Shown here piece after piece: positions 50,516-59,445 of a stretch of DNA of 64,000 bases; positions within the stretch are counted from its first letter, which is position 1; every line of letters begins with the position of its first letter. The DNA comes from Plantactinospora sp040120695. GTDB lineage: Bacteria > Actinomycetota > Actinomycetes > Mycobacteriales > Micromonosporaceae. The position numbers were made by a program, and so were the translations under genes. A model generated the notes under the pieces. The model worked only from the letters and a program-made list of their open reading frames with translations. It was not told where the DNA came from and did not search any database. The stretch covers positions 1 through 64,000 of the forward strand of contig NZ_JBEEAC010000011.1 in assembly GCF_040120695.1 (NCBI RefSeq), in the 5' to 3' direction.

Positions 50516-53341
50516 ATGCGGTACACGATCCTGGGCACGGTAGAGGTGTCAACGCACGGGCGGCCAGTGGTCATCGCCCGCCCGCAGCGGCGGGCGCTAC
50601 TCGCCCTGTTGCTGCTCAACGCCAACCGCACGGTGAGCCCCGACGCGGCCGCCGAGGCGCTGTGGGGGCCAGCCGCGCCGAAGACGGCGCGAGCGCAGAT
50701 CCACTCCGCCGTCTACGCGCTACGCGCGCAGCTGCTCGACGCCGGCTGCGAGGAAACGATCCCCTGGTCCGCCGGCGGCTATACCGTCCGCATCGAACCG
50801 GGTCAGCTCGACGCCACCCTCCTCGCCAGCCACCTGGCGCAGGCGAAGGGACACCTGGCGGGGCGGCGATTCGCCGACGCTGCCAGCACCGCACGAGCCG
50901 GCCTGCGACTGTGGCGGGGCGAGCCGCTCGGCGACGCCCGGGGCGCCTTCGTCCCGGCCGCCCGCGAACACCTGCACGAGCGCCGCCGAGCCATCCTGGA
51001 GACCTTGGCCGAGGCGGAGTTGGCGCTCGGCAACGACATCGAGGTCCTCAGCGAACTCGCACCGCCGATGGACGAGTACCCGCTACACGAGGCGTTCTGC
51101 GGCCTGCTCATGCGGGCGCTGCACCGCGCGGGGCGTACCGCCGAGGCGCTGGACCGGTTCCGGCGCCTGCGCGCGGCCCTGGCTGAGCAGCATGGCCTGG
51201 ATCCTGGGCCGGCGCTGACCGAGCTGGAGGGCGCCATCCTCCGCGGCGAGCTGGCGCAGCCGGCGGCGCGCGCGGCGCCGGCTGCTGCGGCGGCAGCGGA
51301 GGTCGAGGTTCCGGCCCAACCGCCACCGATCGAGGTTCCGGCCCAACTACCGCCGGACGTGTACGGGTTCAGCGGTCGCGCCACCGAGATCGCCCGCCTC
51401 GACGCGCTCCTGACGGGCGCGACCAGTCACCCCACAGCGGTGATGATCGCCGCCGTCTCGGGCATCGCGGGCATCGGCAAGACCGCCCTCGCCGTGCACT
51501 GGGCCCACCGGATGGCCGGTGCCTTCCCGGACGGCCAGCTCTACGTGAACCTGCGCGGTTACGACCCGGGTGGCGCCGCGGTCTCGCCGGAGGACGCCCT
51601 GCACGGGTTCCTCGATGCGCTGGGGGTGGCGCCGCGCCGCGTCCCGGCCCGCCTCGATGCCCGTACCGGGTTGTTCCGCAGCCTGCTGGCCGGCCGCCGG
51701 ATGCTCGTGCTGCTCGACAACGCCCGCGACGCCGAGCAGGTCCGCCCGCTGCTGCCCGGGGCGCCGGGCTGCGTCGTCGTCGTGACCAGTCGCAACCAAC
51801 TGCCGAGCCTGGTCGCCGCCGAGGGCGCGCACGCGCTGGTCCTGGACGTAATGAGCGACTCGGAGGCCCGCGAGCTGCTCGCCGGGCGCCTCGGCGAGCA
51901 ACGGATCGCCGACCGCCAGCCACTCGACATGATCATCGCCGGCTGCGCCCACCTGCCGCTGGCGCTCTCGGTCGTGGCGGCACGCGCGGCGACGAGTACC
52001 CATCTGTCGCTGGACAGCCTCGCCGCCGACCTGCACACCAGCGACGCCCGCGACCGGCTCGACGCCCTGGCCGGCGACGACCGCGCGGTCGACGCCCGCG
52101 AGGTCTTCTCCTGGTCGTACCACCTCCTCGGAGCCGAGGCGGCGCGACTGTTCCGACTGCTGGGCCTGCATCCCGGCCCGCATGTCGGCCCGCAGGCCGC
52201 CGCCAGCCTCGCCGGGCTGCCTGCCAACCAGGTCCGGCCGCTGCTGGCCGAGTTGACCACGGCCAACCTCGCCACCGTGCAGAACCACGGGCGGTACACG
52301 ACACACGACCTACTGCACGTGTATGCCATCGAACTGACACACAAGGAGGACACCGACGACGAACGGCGGGCGGCGCTGCGGCGGCTGCTCGACCACTACC
52401 TGCACACGTCGCGTGCCGCCGCGCTGCGCCTGAACCCACCACGCGACCCGATCGCCGTCGGCCCGCCCGCGTCCGGTACGAGCCTCGACGCCCCGGCCGA
52501 CCACGATGCGGCGCTCGGTTGGCTCACGGCCGAACGACCGGCGCTGCTGGCGATGATCCGATTCGCCGCGCGGGCCGGGTTCGACACCCACGCCTGGCAA
52601 CTCGCCTGGACCCTCGACGACTTCCTGGACCGCCGGGGCCACTGGGCCGATCAGGCCAACAGCCAGGAGACGGCCCTCGCCGCCGCGCGGTCGCTCGCCA
52701 ATCTGCCCGGCCAGGCCCACGCACACACCAGCCTCGGCCGGGTCTACCAGAAGCTCACCCGTTACGACGACGCCGACGCGCACCTGCGCCGGGCCCTCGA
52801 CATCTTCGGTGAGCTCGGTGAGGACGCTGGTCGTGCGCGCGTGCACTACAACCGCGCCCAGGTGTCCGAACGCCGCGGCCGATACGAAGAGGCGCTCCGG
52901 CATGCGCAGGCGTCACTGGAGCTGTGCCGGGCCAGCGGCCACCGCCTCGGCCAGGCCAACACGCTGGCCACGATCGGCTGGTACCACTCACTGCTGGGCC
53001 GGCACGGCGAGGCGGTGACGTACTGCGAACTGGCGCTCGCGCTGCACCAGGAGATCGGCGACCGGCATGGCGAGGCGGCGGGCTGGGACAGCCTCGGCCA
53101 CGCCCACCAACACCTTGGCCAGTACGACCAGGCGGTCGCGTGCTATCGGCGGGCGCTCGTCCTGTGCCGCGAGCTCGGCGACCGCTACAACGAGGCGGGG
53201 GTCCTGACCAAGCTCGGCGACACCCAACATGCCCACGGCGCGGCCCGCGACGCGCGGGATGCCTGGTCCCAGGCGGTGGCGATCCTCGACGAGCTCGACC
53301 ACCCGGACGCCGAGACACTACGCCCTCGTCTCACCTCCTGA
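50516..53341 (+). CDS. AfsR-type regulator: SARP + NB-ARC + TPR
   Basis: 941 residues from the ATG at 50516 after GAGGGCGGGA. Residues 1-255 form the SARP module: winged helix (RYTILGTVEVSTHGRPVVIARPQRRALLALLLLNANRTVSPDAAAEALWG) and BTAD (HEAFCGLLMRALHRAGRTAEALDRFRRLRAALAEQHGLDPGPALTELEGAIL). An NB-ARC ATPase follows with P-loop GIAGIGKT (~315-322) and LVLLDNARDAEQV; the last ~220 residues are TPR repeats. It should respond to phosphorylation, nucleotide or a partner and activate nearby promoters. Divergent from the cysteine-peptide/MauE/RHH genes, with a repeated sequence between them. Confidence 0.92.
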   Translation: MRYTILGTVEVSTHGRPVVIARPQRRALLALLLLNANRTVSPDAAAEALWGPAAPKTARAQIHSAVYALRAQLLDAGCEETIPWSAGGYTVRIEPGQLDATLLASHLAQAKGHLAGRRFADAASTARAGLRLWRGEPLGDARGAFVPAAREHLHERRRAILETLAEAELALGNDIEVLSELAPPMDEYPLHEAFCGLLMRALHRAGRTAEALDRFRRLRAALAEQHGLDPGPALTELEGAILRGELAQPAARAAPAAAAAAEVEVPAQPPPIEVPAQLPPDVYGFSGRATEIARLDALLTGATSHPTAVMIAAVSGIAGIGKTALAVHWAHRMAGAFPDGQLYVNLRGYDPGGAAVSPEDALHGFLDALGVAPRRVPARLDARTGLFRSLLAGRRMLVLLDNARDAEQVRPLLPGAPGCVVVVTSRNQLPSLVAAEGAHALVLDVMSDSEARELLAGRLGEQRIADRQPLDMIIAGCAHLPLALSVVAARAATSTHLSLDSLAADLHTSDARDRLDALAGDDRAVDAREVFSWSYHLLGAEAARLFRLLGLHPGPHVGPQAAASLAGLPANQVRPLLAELTTANLATVQNHGRYTTHDLLHVYAIELTHKEDTDDERRAALRRLLDHYLHTSRAAALRLNPPRDPIAVGPPASGTSLDAPADHDAALGWLTAERPALLAMIRFAARAGFDTHAWQLAWTLDDFLDRRGHWADQANSQETALAAARSLANLPGQAHAHTSLGRVYQKLTRYDDADAHLRRALDIFGELGEDAGRARVHYNRAQVSERRGRYEEALRHAQASLELCRASGHRLGQANTLATIGWYHSLLGRHGEAVTYCELALALHQEIGDRHGEAAGWDSLGHAHQHLGQYDQAVACYRRALVLCRELGDRYNEAGVLTKLGDTQHAHGAARDARDAWSQAVAILDELDHPDAETLRPRLTS

Positions 53342-53370
53342 CCAGGTGCGGCCCGACACCGCACCTGGTC
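53340..53370 (+). terminator. Hairpin terminator after the AfsR-type gene
   Basis: Perfect 12-base arms GACCAGGTGCGG (53340-53351) and CCGCACCTGGTC (53359-53370) with a 7-base loop, starting at the stop codon. Confidence 0.75.
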
Positions 53371-53479
53371 GGGGCGGTCGGTGCGTGGCTGTGGCTTGGC
53401 AGCCCGGCCATAGCTTCCAGCTCGACAACAACGCCAAGGGGTTGACGTGGCGGGGCGGCGTTGCCGGGTGGTTTGGGGC

Positions 53480-53790
53480 TCAAAGCCGGCGAGGAGCAGC
53501 GTCTCGGCGGCGAGTGTCTGCGCGCAGGTGTGGGCGGCGGTCGCGGCCGTCGACGCCGCGCTGGTGCTCGGCTGGGCCGGGCTGCCGGCGCGTGGCTACG
53601 TCGTGCCCCCGTTCCCGCCCCGCCCAAGCCCAGTTGAGGTGGTGCAGGGCGCGGGCTTCGATGGCCACGAGCGCGGCCAGGTAAAGGGCGACGCCGCCGT
53701 AGAGCAGCGGCAAGGTCGGTCCGCCGGCGTCGGGGTGGGTGAGCAGGTGTTTGAGGCCGAGGCGAAGCCGTTGATCCCGGCTGTGCGAGC
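53480..53790 (-). pseudogene. Possible LtrA (low temperature requirement A) fragment
   Basis: On the minus strand 53760-53635 reads LKHLLTHPDAGGPTLPLLYGGVALYLAALVAIEAR, resembling the last membrane segments of LtrA family proteins. Flanking frames do not continue the family and no start is evident, so it is at most a relic. The rest of 53371-53810 has no supported gene. Confidence 0.35.
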
Positions 53791-53810
53791 ACTGAACTTG
53801 ACTGCACGAC

Positions 53811-53847
53811 ACGGCCCGCCGCACCGGAGGCGTGCGGCGGGCCGTGC
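53811..53847. terminator. Strong bidirectional hairpin
   Basis: Fifteen-base arms CACGGCCCGCCGCAC (53811-53825) and complement (53833-53847) with a 7-base loop, followed by CCTTTTAT on the plus strand; it lies 20 bases beyond the stop of the minus-strand gene at 53868. Confidence 0.8.
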
Positions 53848-53867
53848 CTTTTATGGTTGGGTTGAGG

Positions 53868-54638
53868 TCAGCCGCGAGCCGCCCGGAGCTGTGGCAGCGC
53901 GTCGATCGCCACACCGCGACTGGTCTGAGCGTCCACATTGGCAATCGCTCGGGTGTACGGGATCGCAGGCTCGGGCCGCCCCGGCAGCCAACCCTTGAGC
54001 ATAGTGTCGGTGCCGATGACGCCCGGGTAGAGCTGGCAGGTGACGGTGACTTCGTAGATGTGCCGCGGATTGTCGTCGAACATCCAGTCATGCGAGCAAC
54101 TCGGCACCAGCCGTGCCACGACCGCGTTGTAGCCGCCGATCAGGCTATCGAGCAGTGCGGTGGTGGAGAGGCCGTACTTGGCGAAACCCACCATCGCGAT
54201 GGAGTAGATGACCCCCATCAGCTTGCCGATGTTGTCGGCCGCCGGAAGGCCCTGCACGGCGTTGAAGTAGGACGTAGACAGGTATGCGCAGTCGACCGCC
54301 CCGTTGACGAACGGCCCCAGCAGGCTGCCCGGCATGCTGTCGATCTGTGCGATCTTCGTGACGGCGGCCTGGGTGCAGGCTTCCACATCGGCGGCGGCGA
54401 TGGCGTCGATGTGGTTGAGGATCTCCTGCTTGGAGTTTTCGACCGCGGCGATGATCTCCCGCTTCGCCTGGTCGAGCCCACCACCGCCACCGCCGCCGCC
54501 GTAAAGCGCCTGCACCACGTTTACGGCCACCGGCACCCACGCCGGGACAGCCGCCTGGACGGGTCGTGCGGTGCCGCCGACGGTGATGACGATCGCGGCG
54601 ACTGCCGACACGATGCTTGTGGTTAGTCTGCGTTTCAC
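53868..54638 (-). CDS. Secreted protein of unknown family (paralogue 1)
   Basis: 256 residues from a GTG that overlaps the previous gene's stop (GTGA), so translation is coupled. Signal peptide KRRLTTSIVSAVAAIVITVGGTARPVQAAV. The mature part begins with a GGGGGGGG linker, then LDQAKREIIAAVENSKQEILNHIDAIAAADVEACTQAAVTKIAQIDSMPGSLLGPFVNGAVDCAY, a long helix with coiled-coil character, followed by DNIGKLMGVIYSIAMVGFAKYG and a C-terminal strand-rich part with paired Cys (VPSCSHDWMFDD...VTVTCQLYPG). The family is not recognised. A decayed paralogue lies at 55472-56169. Exported and soluble or wall-associated. Confidence 0.75.
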   Translation of the reverse strand: MKRRLTTSIVSAVAAIVITVGGTARPVQAAVPAWVPVAVNVVQALYGGGGGGGGLDQAKREIIAAVENSKQEILNHIDAIAAADVEACTQAAVTKIAQIDSMPGSLLGPFVNGAVDCAYLSTSYFNAVQGLPAADNIGKLMGVIYSIAMVGFAKYGLSTTALLDSLIGGYNAVVARLVPSCSHDWMFDDNPRHIYEVTVTCQLYPGVIGTDTMLKGWLPGRPEPAIPYTRAIANVDAQTSRGVAIDALPQLRAARG

Positions 54639-55447
54639 GGGAGCCGCACCCCTTGACGGATCAGCTCGGCGAGCAGTCGCTCCGCGTTCGGCAGGACGGT
54701 GTTGGCCATGAGATAGTCCTGGACCAGGTCCTGGTTGATCTGCCCGGGGATCTCGTCGCCGCCGTCGATGCGGTACGAGTTGCTGCCCGACCAGTACTCC
54801 GCCCGTACGGTCCGCCCGTTGAAGGTGCACACGTACGAGACGTAGCCGGCGCTGGGGAGGGTGTTGCGGCCGCATTCGGGCTCCATCTCGCGGATGAGGT
54901 GCTCGAGGCCCTGGCGAAGGTAGGGACGCTGGACGGCCGCGGCGTTGGTGCCCTCCTCGGCGTCCACCATGATGTACGCGGCGTTGAGCTCGGCGAAGAG
55001 CACGATCATCGCCCGGCCCACGGCGTCCAGTTCAGCGTCTTGGCCGGCGACCGTGGCGATGTGAGCCTTGGCCGAGTACGCCGCGTCGTGCGTGCTGTTG
55101 ATCGCGGGGCCGGCGAGCCACGGCACCTTCAACAGCTCGACCTTCGTGACGGCGGCTTCGGCCTTGCCACGCAGTTCGCTGGTGAGCTGCCGGTCGAGAC
55201 GGATGAGCACGTCGCTCTTGGCCCCGTTGACGGCACTGATCGCCTGCTGGACCAACTCGTTGACCTCGGCCACCGAGTAGTTGCCGTCGCGGCCCTTGTC
55301 GTACGCGCTGATGAAGAACTGGACGAACACCTCGTAGTTGGCGTCGGCCAGTGCCGGTGCCGGTCTGACGGCCACGGCTGACCCGGTCAGGGCCAGGCCG
55401 ACCAGGGCGGCGGTGATACCGCGCCGCAGTGGTCCCGCTTTTCGCAT
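54635..55447 (-). CDS. Secreted protein of unknown family
   Basis: 270 residues with GAGGAG before the ATG. Signal peptide RKAGPLRRGITAALVGLALTGSAVAVRPAPALA. The mature part is helical (YEVFVQFFISAYDKGRDGNYSVAEVNELVQQAISAVNGAKSDVLIRLDRQLTSELRGKAEAAVTKVELLKVPW), then RPYLRQGLEHLIREMEPECGRNTLPSAGYVSYVCTFNGRTVRAEYW with two Cys, and a C-terminal helix. It loosely resembles the layout of its neighbours: an N-terminal long helix with a central AVTKV segment, and a Cys pair near the end, so the three may be distant relatives. Upstream partner of the 53868 gene in a short operon. Confidence 0.75.
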   Translation of the reverse strand: MRKAGPLRRGITAALVGLALTGSAVAVRPAPALADANYEVFVQFFISAYDKGRDGNYSVAEVNELVQQAISAVNGAKSDVLIRLDRQLTSELRGKAEAAVTKVELLKVPWLAGPAINSTHDAAYSAKAHIATVAGQDAELDAVGRAMIVLFAELNAAYIMVDAEEGTNAAAVQRPYLRQGLEHLIREMEPECGRNTLPSAGYVSYVCTFNGRTVRAEYWSGSNSYRIDGGDEIPGQINQDLVQDYLMANTVLPNAERLLAELIRQGVRLP

Positions 55448-55471
55448 TGTCGTCTCCTCGGATCTCGTGGA

Positions 55472-56169
55472 CTACCGCACCGCGCGGAGCGTCGGGAGGG
55501 CGCGGACGGTCGTGGCGTAGCAGGTGTTCCGGCCGGCTCGCAGCCGTACCGCGTCGAAGTCGGCCTCGCTGGGGTCGACGGGGAAGATCGTGTTGTAGAC
55601 GATGTTGCCGAAGGCGCCGTTGTACGCGTCGCACCAGACGATCCAGTACATGGGATCGCCGGGTCGCGGGCGCACCTCGTTGTCCTGTAGCGCGTCCTGC
55701 ATGCCGCCATGCGTCGGTTTCGTCTTCACGGCGACCGCGTCGTACCCGGTAATGAGGTTGTCGAGCAGTCCTTGGTGGAAAGGCCGTACTTGGCGAAGCC
55801 GGTCATCGCGATCGCGTAGATAACTCCCATGAGCTTGCCGATGTTGTCAGCCGCCGGGAGGCTTTGCACGGTGTTGAAGTAGGGGCTGGAGAGGTGTGCG
55901 CAGTCGACGGCCCGTTGATGAACGGGCCGAGCAGGCTGCCCGGCATGCTGTCGATCTGGGCGAACTTGGTGACGGCGGCCTGGGTGCAGGCTTCGACATC
56001 GGGGGCGGCGACGGCGTCGATGTGGTTGAGGATCTCCTGCTTGGAGTTTTCGCCCGCGTTGATGATCTCCCGCTTGGCGGCTTCGAGCCGCCGGCTTGGC
56101 CGGTGCGACGACACCGACCGTCAGGGCCAAGCTCGCCGCCACCATTGCACACAGCAATTTCAGTCTCAT
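55472..56169 (-). pseudogene. Frameshifted paralogue of the 53868 secreted protein
   Basis: AAGGAGGT precedes the ATG at 56169 and the signal peptide RLKLLCAMVAASLALTVGVVAPAKPA is intact. Similarity to the 53868 product then continues in three different frames: EAAKREIINAGENSKQEILNHIDAVAAPDVEACTQAAVTKFAQIDSMPGSLLGPFING; VDCAHLSSPYFNTVQSLPAADNIGKLMGVIYAIAMTGFAKYGLST; then LLDN...AVAVKTKPTHGG to the stop at 55472. Shifts lie near 56095, 55915 and 55770. The C-terminal 85 residues (YWIVWCDAYNGAFGNIVYNT) differ from the paralogue. Either decayed or, less likely, a cluster of sequencing errors. Confidence 0.75.
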
Positions 56170-56464
56170 GTGCACCGGACCTCCTTCGACTCCCCAGTCG
56201 ACGAGTCGGGTCCATTCAAGCGACGGCACACCTCAGGAGCCGGGCCGTGATCTTCCCGTTATCGAACATTGCTCGATTGCGCATCGGCGGATGCGCGCGG
56301 TACACGTGGCGGCGGGAAACGCCACTGCTGGGCCCGGCGTAGACCGGGTCCAGCGACATTGTCCAGCACATCCAAGGGATGGGAGTGTCATCCCTGAAGG
56401 AGCGGGGCCGTGTCAACCATCGAGGTCTGGCGGTTTGTGACCGGTTGGAGCGGGTTCTCGGCTA

Positions 56465-56578
56465 GGGGGAGGTTCAAAACTCCATGGACAAAGATTAAAA
56501 GCCCTGACCAGCGTTTCTGCTGGTCAGGGCTTTCTGCCTGTCGGGACGGCCGGATTCGAACCGACGACTCCTTGACCC
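56465..56578 (-). repeat. Direct repeat 2 with tRNA-Pro 3' remnant and terminator (att-like)
   Basis: The second copy of the repeat at 48993-49104. Minus strand 56580-56540 reads CTGGGTCAAGG, then GGTTCGAATCC and GTCCCGAC, again only the 3' half of a tRNA-Pro. A perfect 15-bp terminator hairpin (AAAGCCCTGACCAGC at 56498-56512; complement at 56519-56533) follows. The two repeats enclose 49105-56464. No integrase gene is seen. Confidence 0.7.
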
Positions 56579-56612
56579 AGCAGACCATCGGCGGGTCCAC
56601 CCGCGATGCCCG

Positions 56613-57998
56613 CTACAGGGTGTCGAGGTCGAAGGCCGCGGCCATCGCGTGGAAGCCGGCGTCGTTCGGGTGGATGCCGTCGCCCCCGTTGTACTCCGTA
56701 CGCATCCGAGCCGGGTCGTCCGGGTCGGCGACCGCCTGGGCGAGATCGACGACCGCGTCGAACTCGCCACTGGACCGCATCCACCGGTTGACCGCTACCC
56801 GGGTCTGTTCTCCCTGGTCGCTGTAGTAGCCGCCGCCCTTGAACGGAAGAATGGTCGCTCCGATGATCTTGATATTCCGGGCGTGGGCGGCACGGATCAG
56901 GGTCCGGTACCCCTCGATCATCTGGTCGGCGGTGACGACCGGACGGGATCCGAGGCACGGGTCGACCCAGAGCGGGGCACCGATGTCGTTGATGCCGATG
57001 AGCACGACGACGGTTCTCGCTCCGGACTGGTCGAGCACATCCCGGTCGAAGCGGGCCGTAAGCCGTTCGCCGTAGCAGACGGCGTCGGTCAGCAGCCGGT
57101 TGCCGGACAGGCCCGCGTTGAGCACACCGACCGGCCGGTTGGCGGCGACGAGGCGTTCGGCCAGCTCGTCCGGCCACCGGTTGTCGGTGTCGCGACTCGC
57201 ACCCACCCCGTCGGTGATCGAGTCACCGGCGATGACGACGGCGTGCTCGGCGTGGCGCTTCCGCCGGGGCACGTCGATGCCGGACAGGTAGTACCAGGAC
57301 AGGCCCGTCTGGGCGTAGGCGTCGGCGGTCCCGTCGAAGAGGTGGTCACCGGTGGCCCGGTACATCGTCGCCGCGGTGAACTCGTGGAACGTCGCCGGTC
57401 CGGTGGGTTCGGCGAAGTACAGGGTCACCGCCAGCCTGTCCAGCGGTGCCACCCGCAGCGGCACCGCGTCGCTGAACCTCTCCCGCCCCACCGGAACGAC
57501 CGTGGACCACGCGTGGTCGAACCGTACCCGGCGCAGGGTCCCGGGCTGCACGGCCGCGCCCTCGGCGGCCCTGCCGACCGTCGCGCCGGTCAGCCGGAGC
57601 GGCACCTGGCCGTACACGTTGGAGATCCTGATCCGCACCGCGGGCCCACCGACGCTGATCCGGACGACCTGGCGCAGCGAGTGGTCGTCGAATCCCTCCT
57701 GTGACCAGTTCGGCCCCTGCCAGGTCGGTCCCATCGGCGCCTGTGCGGTGGTCTCCCAGGTACCGACCCAGGACCGCCCGTGGGTCGCGGCGACCGGGAT
57801 GGTCGCCCCGGCCGCCGGGGTGGTCGCCCCGGCCGCCGGTGCGTTGACCGGCAGCAGCGACGCCACCACCGCTGCCGCTACCGCGACGGCCACGCGCCGG
57901 GCGCCCGGTCTCCGGCCGATCAGCCGCCGCACGACCGGGCCGCGTCCCGTGCGGTCGGGGTGTTCGTCGGCTGGCCAAGGACGGGTGCGATGGCTCAT
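56613..57998 (-). CDS. Secreted SGNH/GDSL hydrolase
   Basis: 461 residues from the ATG at 57998, with GAGAGG in the end of the upstream gene; ATG 58013 is an alternative. Signal peptide RRVAVAVAAAVVASLLPVNAPAAGA. An N-terminal beta-sandwich (SWVGTWETTAQAPMGPTWQGPNWSQEGFDDHSLRQVVRISVGG) precedes the SGNH domain: block I GDSITDG (Ser near 258), block II GLSGNRLL, block III GINDIG and block V DGIHPND (Asp/His near 442). Family members are esterases, often acting on acylated polysaccharides or small esters. Last gene of the carbohydrate operon, so deacetylation of the sugar substrate is a reasonable guess. Confidence 0.88.
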   Translation of the reverse strand: MSHRTRPWPADEHPDRTGRGPVVRRLIGRRPGARRVAVAVAAAVVASLLPVNAPAAGATTPAAGATIPVAATHGRSWVGTWETTAQAPMGPTWQGPNWSQEGFDDHSLRQVVRISVGGPAVRIRISNVYGQVPLRLTGATVGRAAEGAAVQPGTLRRVRFDHAWSTVVPVGRERFSDAVPLRVAPLDRLAVTLYFAEPTGPATFHEFTAATMYRATGDHLFDGTADAYAQTGLSWYYLSGIDVPRRKRHAEHAVVIAGDSITDGVGASRDTDNRWPDELAERLVAANRPVGVLNAGLSGNRLLTDAVCYGERLTARFDRDVLDQSGARTVVVLIGINDIGAPLWVDPCLGSRPVVTADQMIEGYRTLIRAAHARNIKIIGATILPFKGGGYYSDQGEQTRVAVNRWMRSSGEFDAVVDLAQAVADPDDPARMRTEYNGGDGIHPNDAGFHAMAAAFDLDTL

Positions 57999-57999
57999 C

Positions 58000-59376
58000 T
58001 CAGACCTCTCCATTCGTCGTGCCCGATACGTTCGCAGGCGTGCCGACCGGTGACGCCGCCACTTGCCCCGCGCCGGGGCGGGCGGGCCGGTCCGTTCCCC
58101 GATCGGCCCGGAACCGGCCGGTCCACCGCCGCTGCCACTCCACGTTGCGCCAGCCGGGGTGGTGCGGTGCCGAGTTGGACCCCAGCACGACCCCCCAGAA
58201 GCCGTACTCCTGGCAGCGCCGCAGCGCGTGCTCGGCCAGGCCCTGGCCGACCGGCCCGTCCTCGAACTCCGCGAGCAGCGGCGTGTAGCCGACCCATCCC
58301 TCGCCGATGACGGCCGGTACCCGGTGCCGGTCGGCCCATCGCGCGATGACCGAGAGTCGGTCGTCGAGCGCCTGCGTCATCGCGACCCGGTGGTCACCGT
58401 AGTTCTCGTACAACCAGCGGTCCCACTTCGCGGTGTCGACCCAGTCGTAGCTGTAGAACATGCTCGCCGAGACGCCGGTGGCCGCCAGCCGCCACGACTC
58501 GACCTGCGTGGCGTAGTCCTCGAAGGGCGGCGCGTCCTCGCGGAGCAGCGCCCGTAGCCGCGGGCTGGGGAACTCCGGCGGCAGGACCCGGACCCCCGCC
58601 CACTTCTCCAGCGCGGCGAGGACCCCGTAGACGTAGACGTGGAAGTGGGCGACCTGCCCGTTGTCGGGCACCGCTGCCATGTCGAGGTATGGCGTGATCC
58701 CGTAGCAGGTTGTCGCGAGCACGTCCGGGTGCCGTTCCCGCATGACCGCGACGCCGTCGGCGACGGCCTGTCGCTGCGGCCAGTAGGGATCCGCATCGCC
58801 GCCGCCGATCTGGGTCAGCCGGCTCAGGTCGACCTCGTTGTGCAGCTCGGCGTAGGCGATCCGGTCGGCCAGACCGGCGTCCTTGACGAACCCCACGAGG
58901 TCGGCCATCGCCCGGGCGATGGTGACGTGCCGCTCCGACGGCGGAATCGAGATGAGCGTGTCGTACCACTCCCGCCCCGTCAGGAAGGCCGGACTCTGCT
59001 GGTACTCCCAGGAGGAGAGGATCACGTAGCAGTCGTGCCGCCGGGCGGCCTCGAAGAGGTCGAGCAGGCGTCGCCGCCCGTCCAGGACGGCCCCACCGGC
59101 CACGTCGTACCAGCGGGTGCGGCGGCCGACCTCACCTCCCATGGACGTGAACCGCAGCGCCGAGGTGTCGAGGTCGTGGTCTCCGAAGAGCAGGTACGGC
59201 ATGGCGCAGATCCGTACCGTGTTGTAGCCGCGCTCGACGGCCTCGGTGAACGCCGCGTCGAGGTGGTGGAACGGTTCCCCGGCGGTGGCCTGGGTGTACC
59301 AGCTGAAGTCCCAGAGCGTGATGGTGAGCCGCGGCGGCAGGTGCGCCGGAACTCCGGTGGGATGGACGATCGTCAC
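58000..59376 (-). CDS. Cellulase-like (clan GH-A) protein
   Basis: 458 residues, no signal peptide. Starts TITLWDFSWYTQATAGEPFHHLDAAFTEAVERGYNTVRICAMPYLLF and contains WEYQQSPAFL, AYAELHNEVDLSRL (probable acid/base Glu in HNE) and VPAVIGEGWVGYTPLL (probable nucleophile Glu in IGEG), the TIM-barrel pattern of the sugar-binding cellulase-like family. Probably cytoplasmic, acting on an imported oligosaccharide. Located between the GH2 gene and the GDSL hydrolase with a 1-base gap to the latter, so cotranscribed. Confidence 0.82.
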   Translation of the reverse strand: MTIVHPTGVPAHLPPRLTITLWDFSWYTQATAGEPFHHLDAAFTEAVERGYNTVRICAMPYLLFGDHDLDTSALRFTSMGGEVGRRTRWYDVAGGAVLDGRRRLLDLFEAARRHDCYVILSSWEYQQSPAFLTGREWYDTLISIPPSERHVTIARAMADLVGFVKDAGLADRIAYAELHNEVDLSRLTQIGGGDADPYWPQRQAVADGVAVMRERHPDVLATTCYGITPYLDMAAVPDNGQVAHFHVYVYGVLAALEKWAGVRVLPPEFPSPRLRALLREDAPPFEDYATQVESWRLAATGVSASMFYSYDWVDTAKWDRWLYENYGDHRVAMTQALDDRLSVIARWADRHRVPAVIGEGWVGYTPLLAEFEDGPVGQGLAEHALRRCQEYGFWGVVLGSNSAPHHPGWRNVEWQRRWTGRFRADRGTDRPARPGAGQVAASPVGTPANVSGTTNGEV

Positions 59377-59406
59377 GGATCAGGAGCCTTTCGAAAACGG
59401 GAGTCG

Positions 59407-59445
59407 GGGGCTCAGCGCGGTGAACGGGGCTCAGCGCGGTGAACG
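59407..59445. repeat. 19-bp tandem duplication across the GH2 stop codon
   Basis: CTCAGCGCGGTGAACG occurs at 59411-59426 and 59430-59445 with a 19-base period; the right copy holds the stop codon of the minus-strand GH2 gene. Confidence 0.75.
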
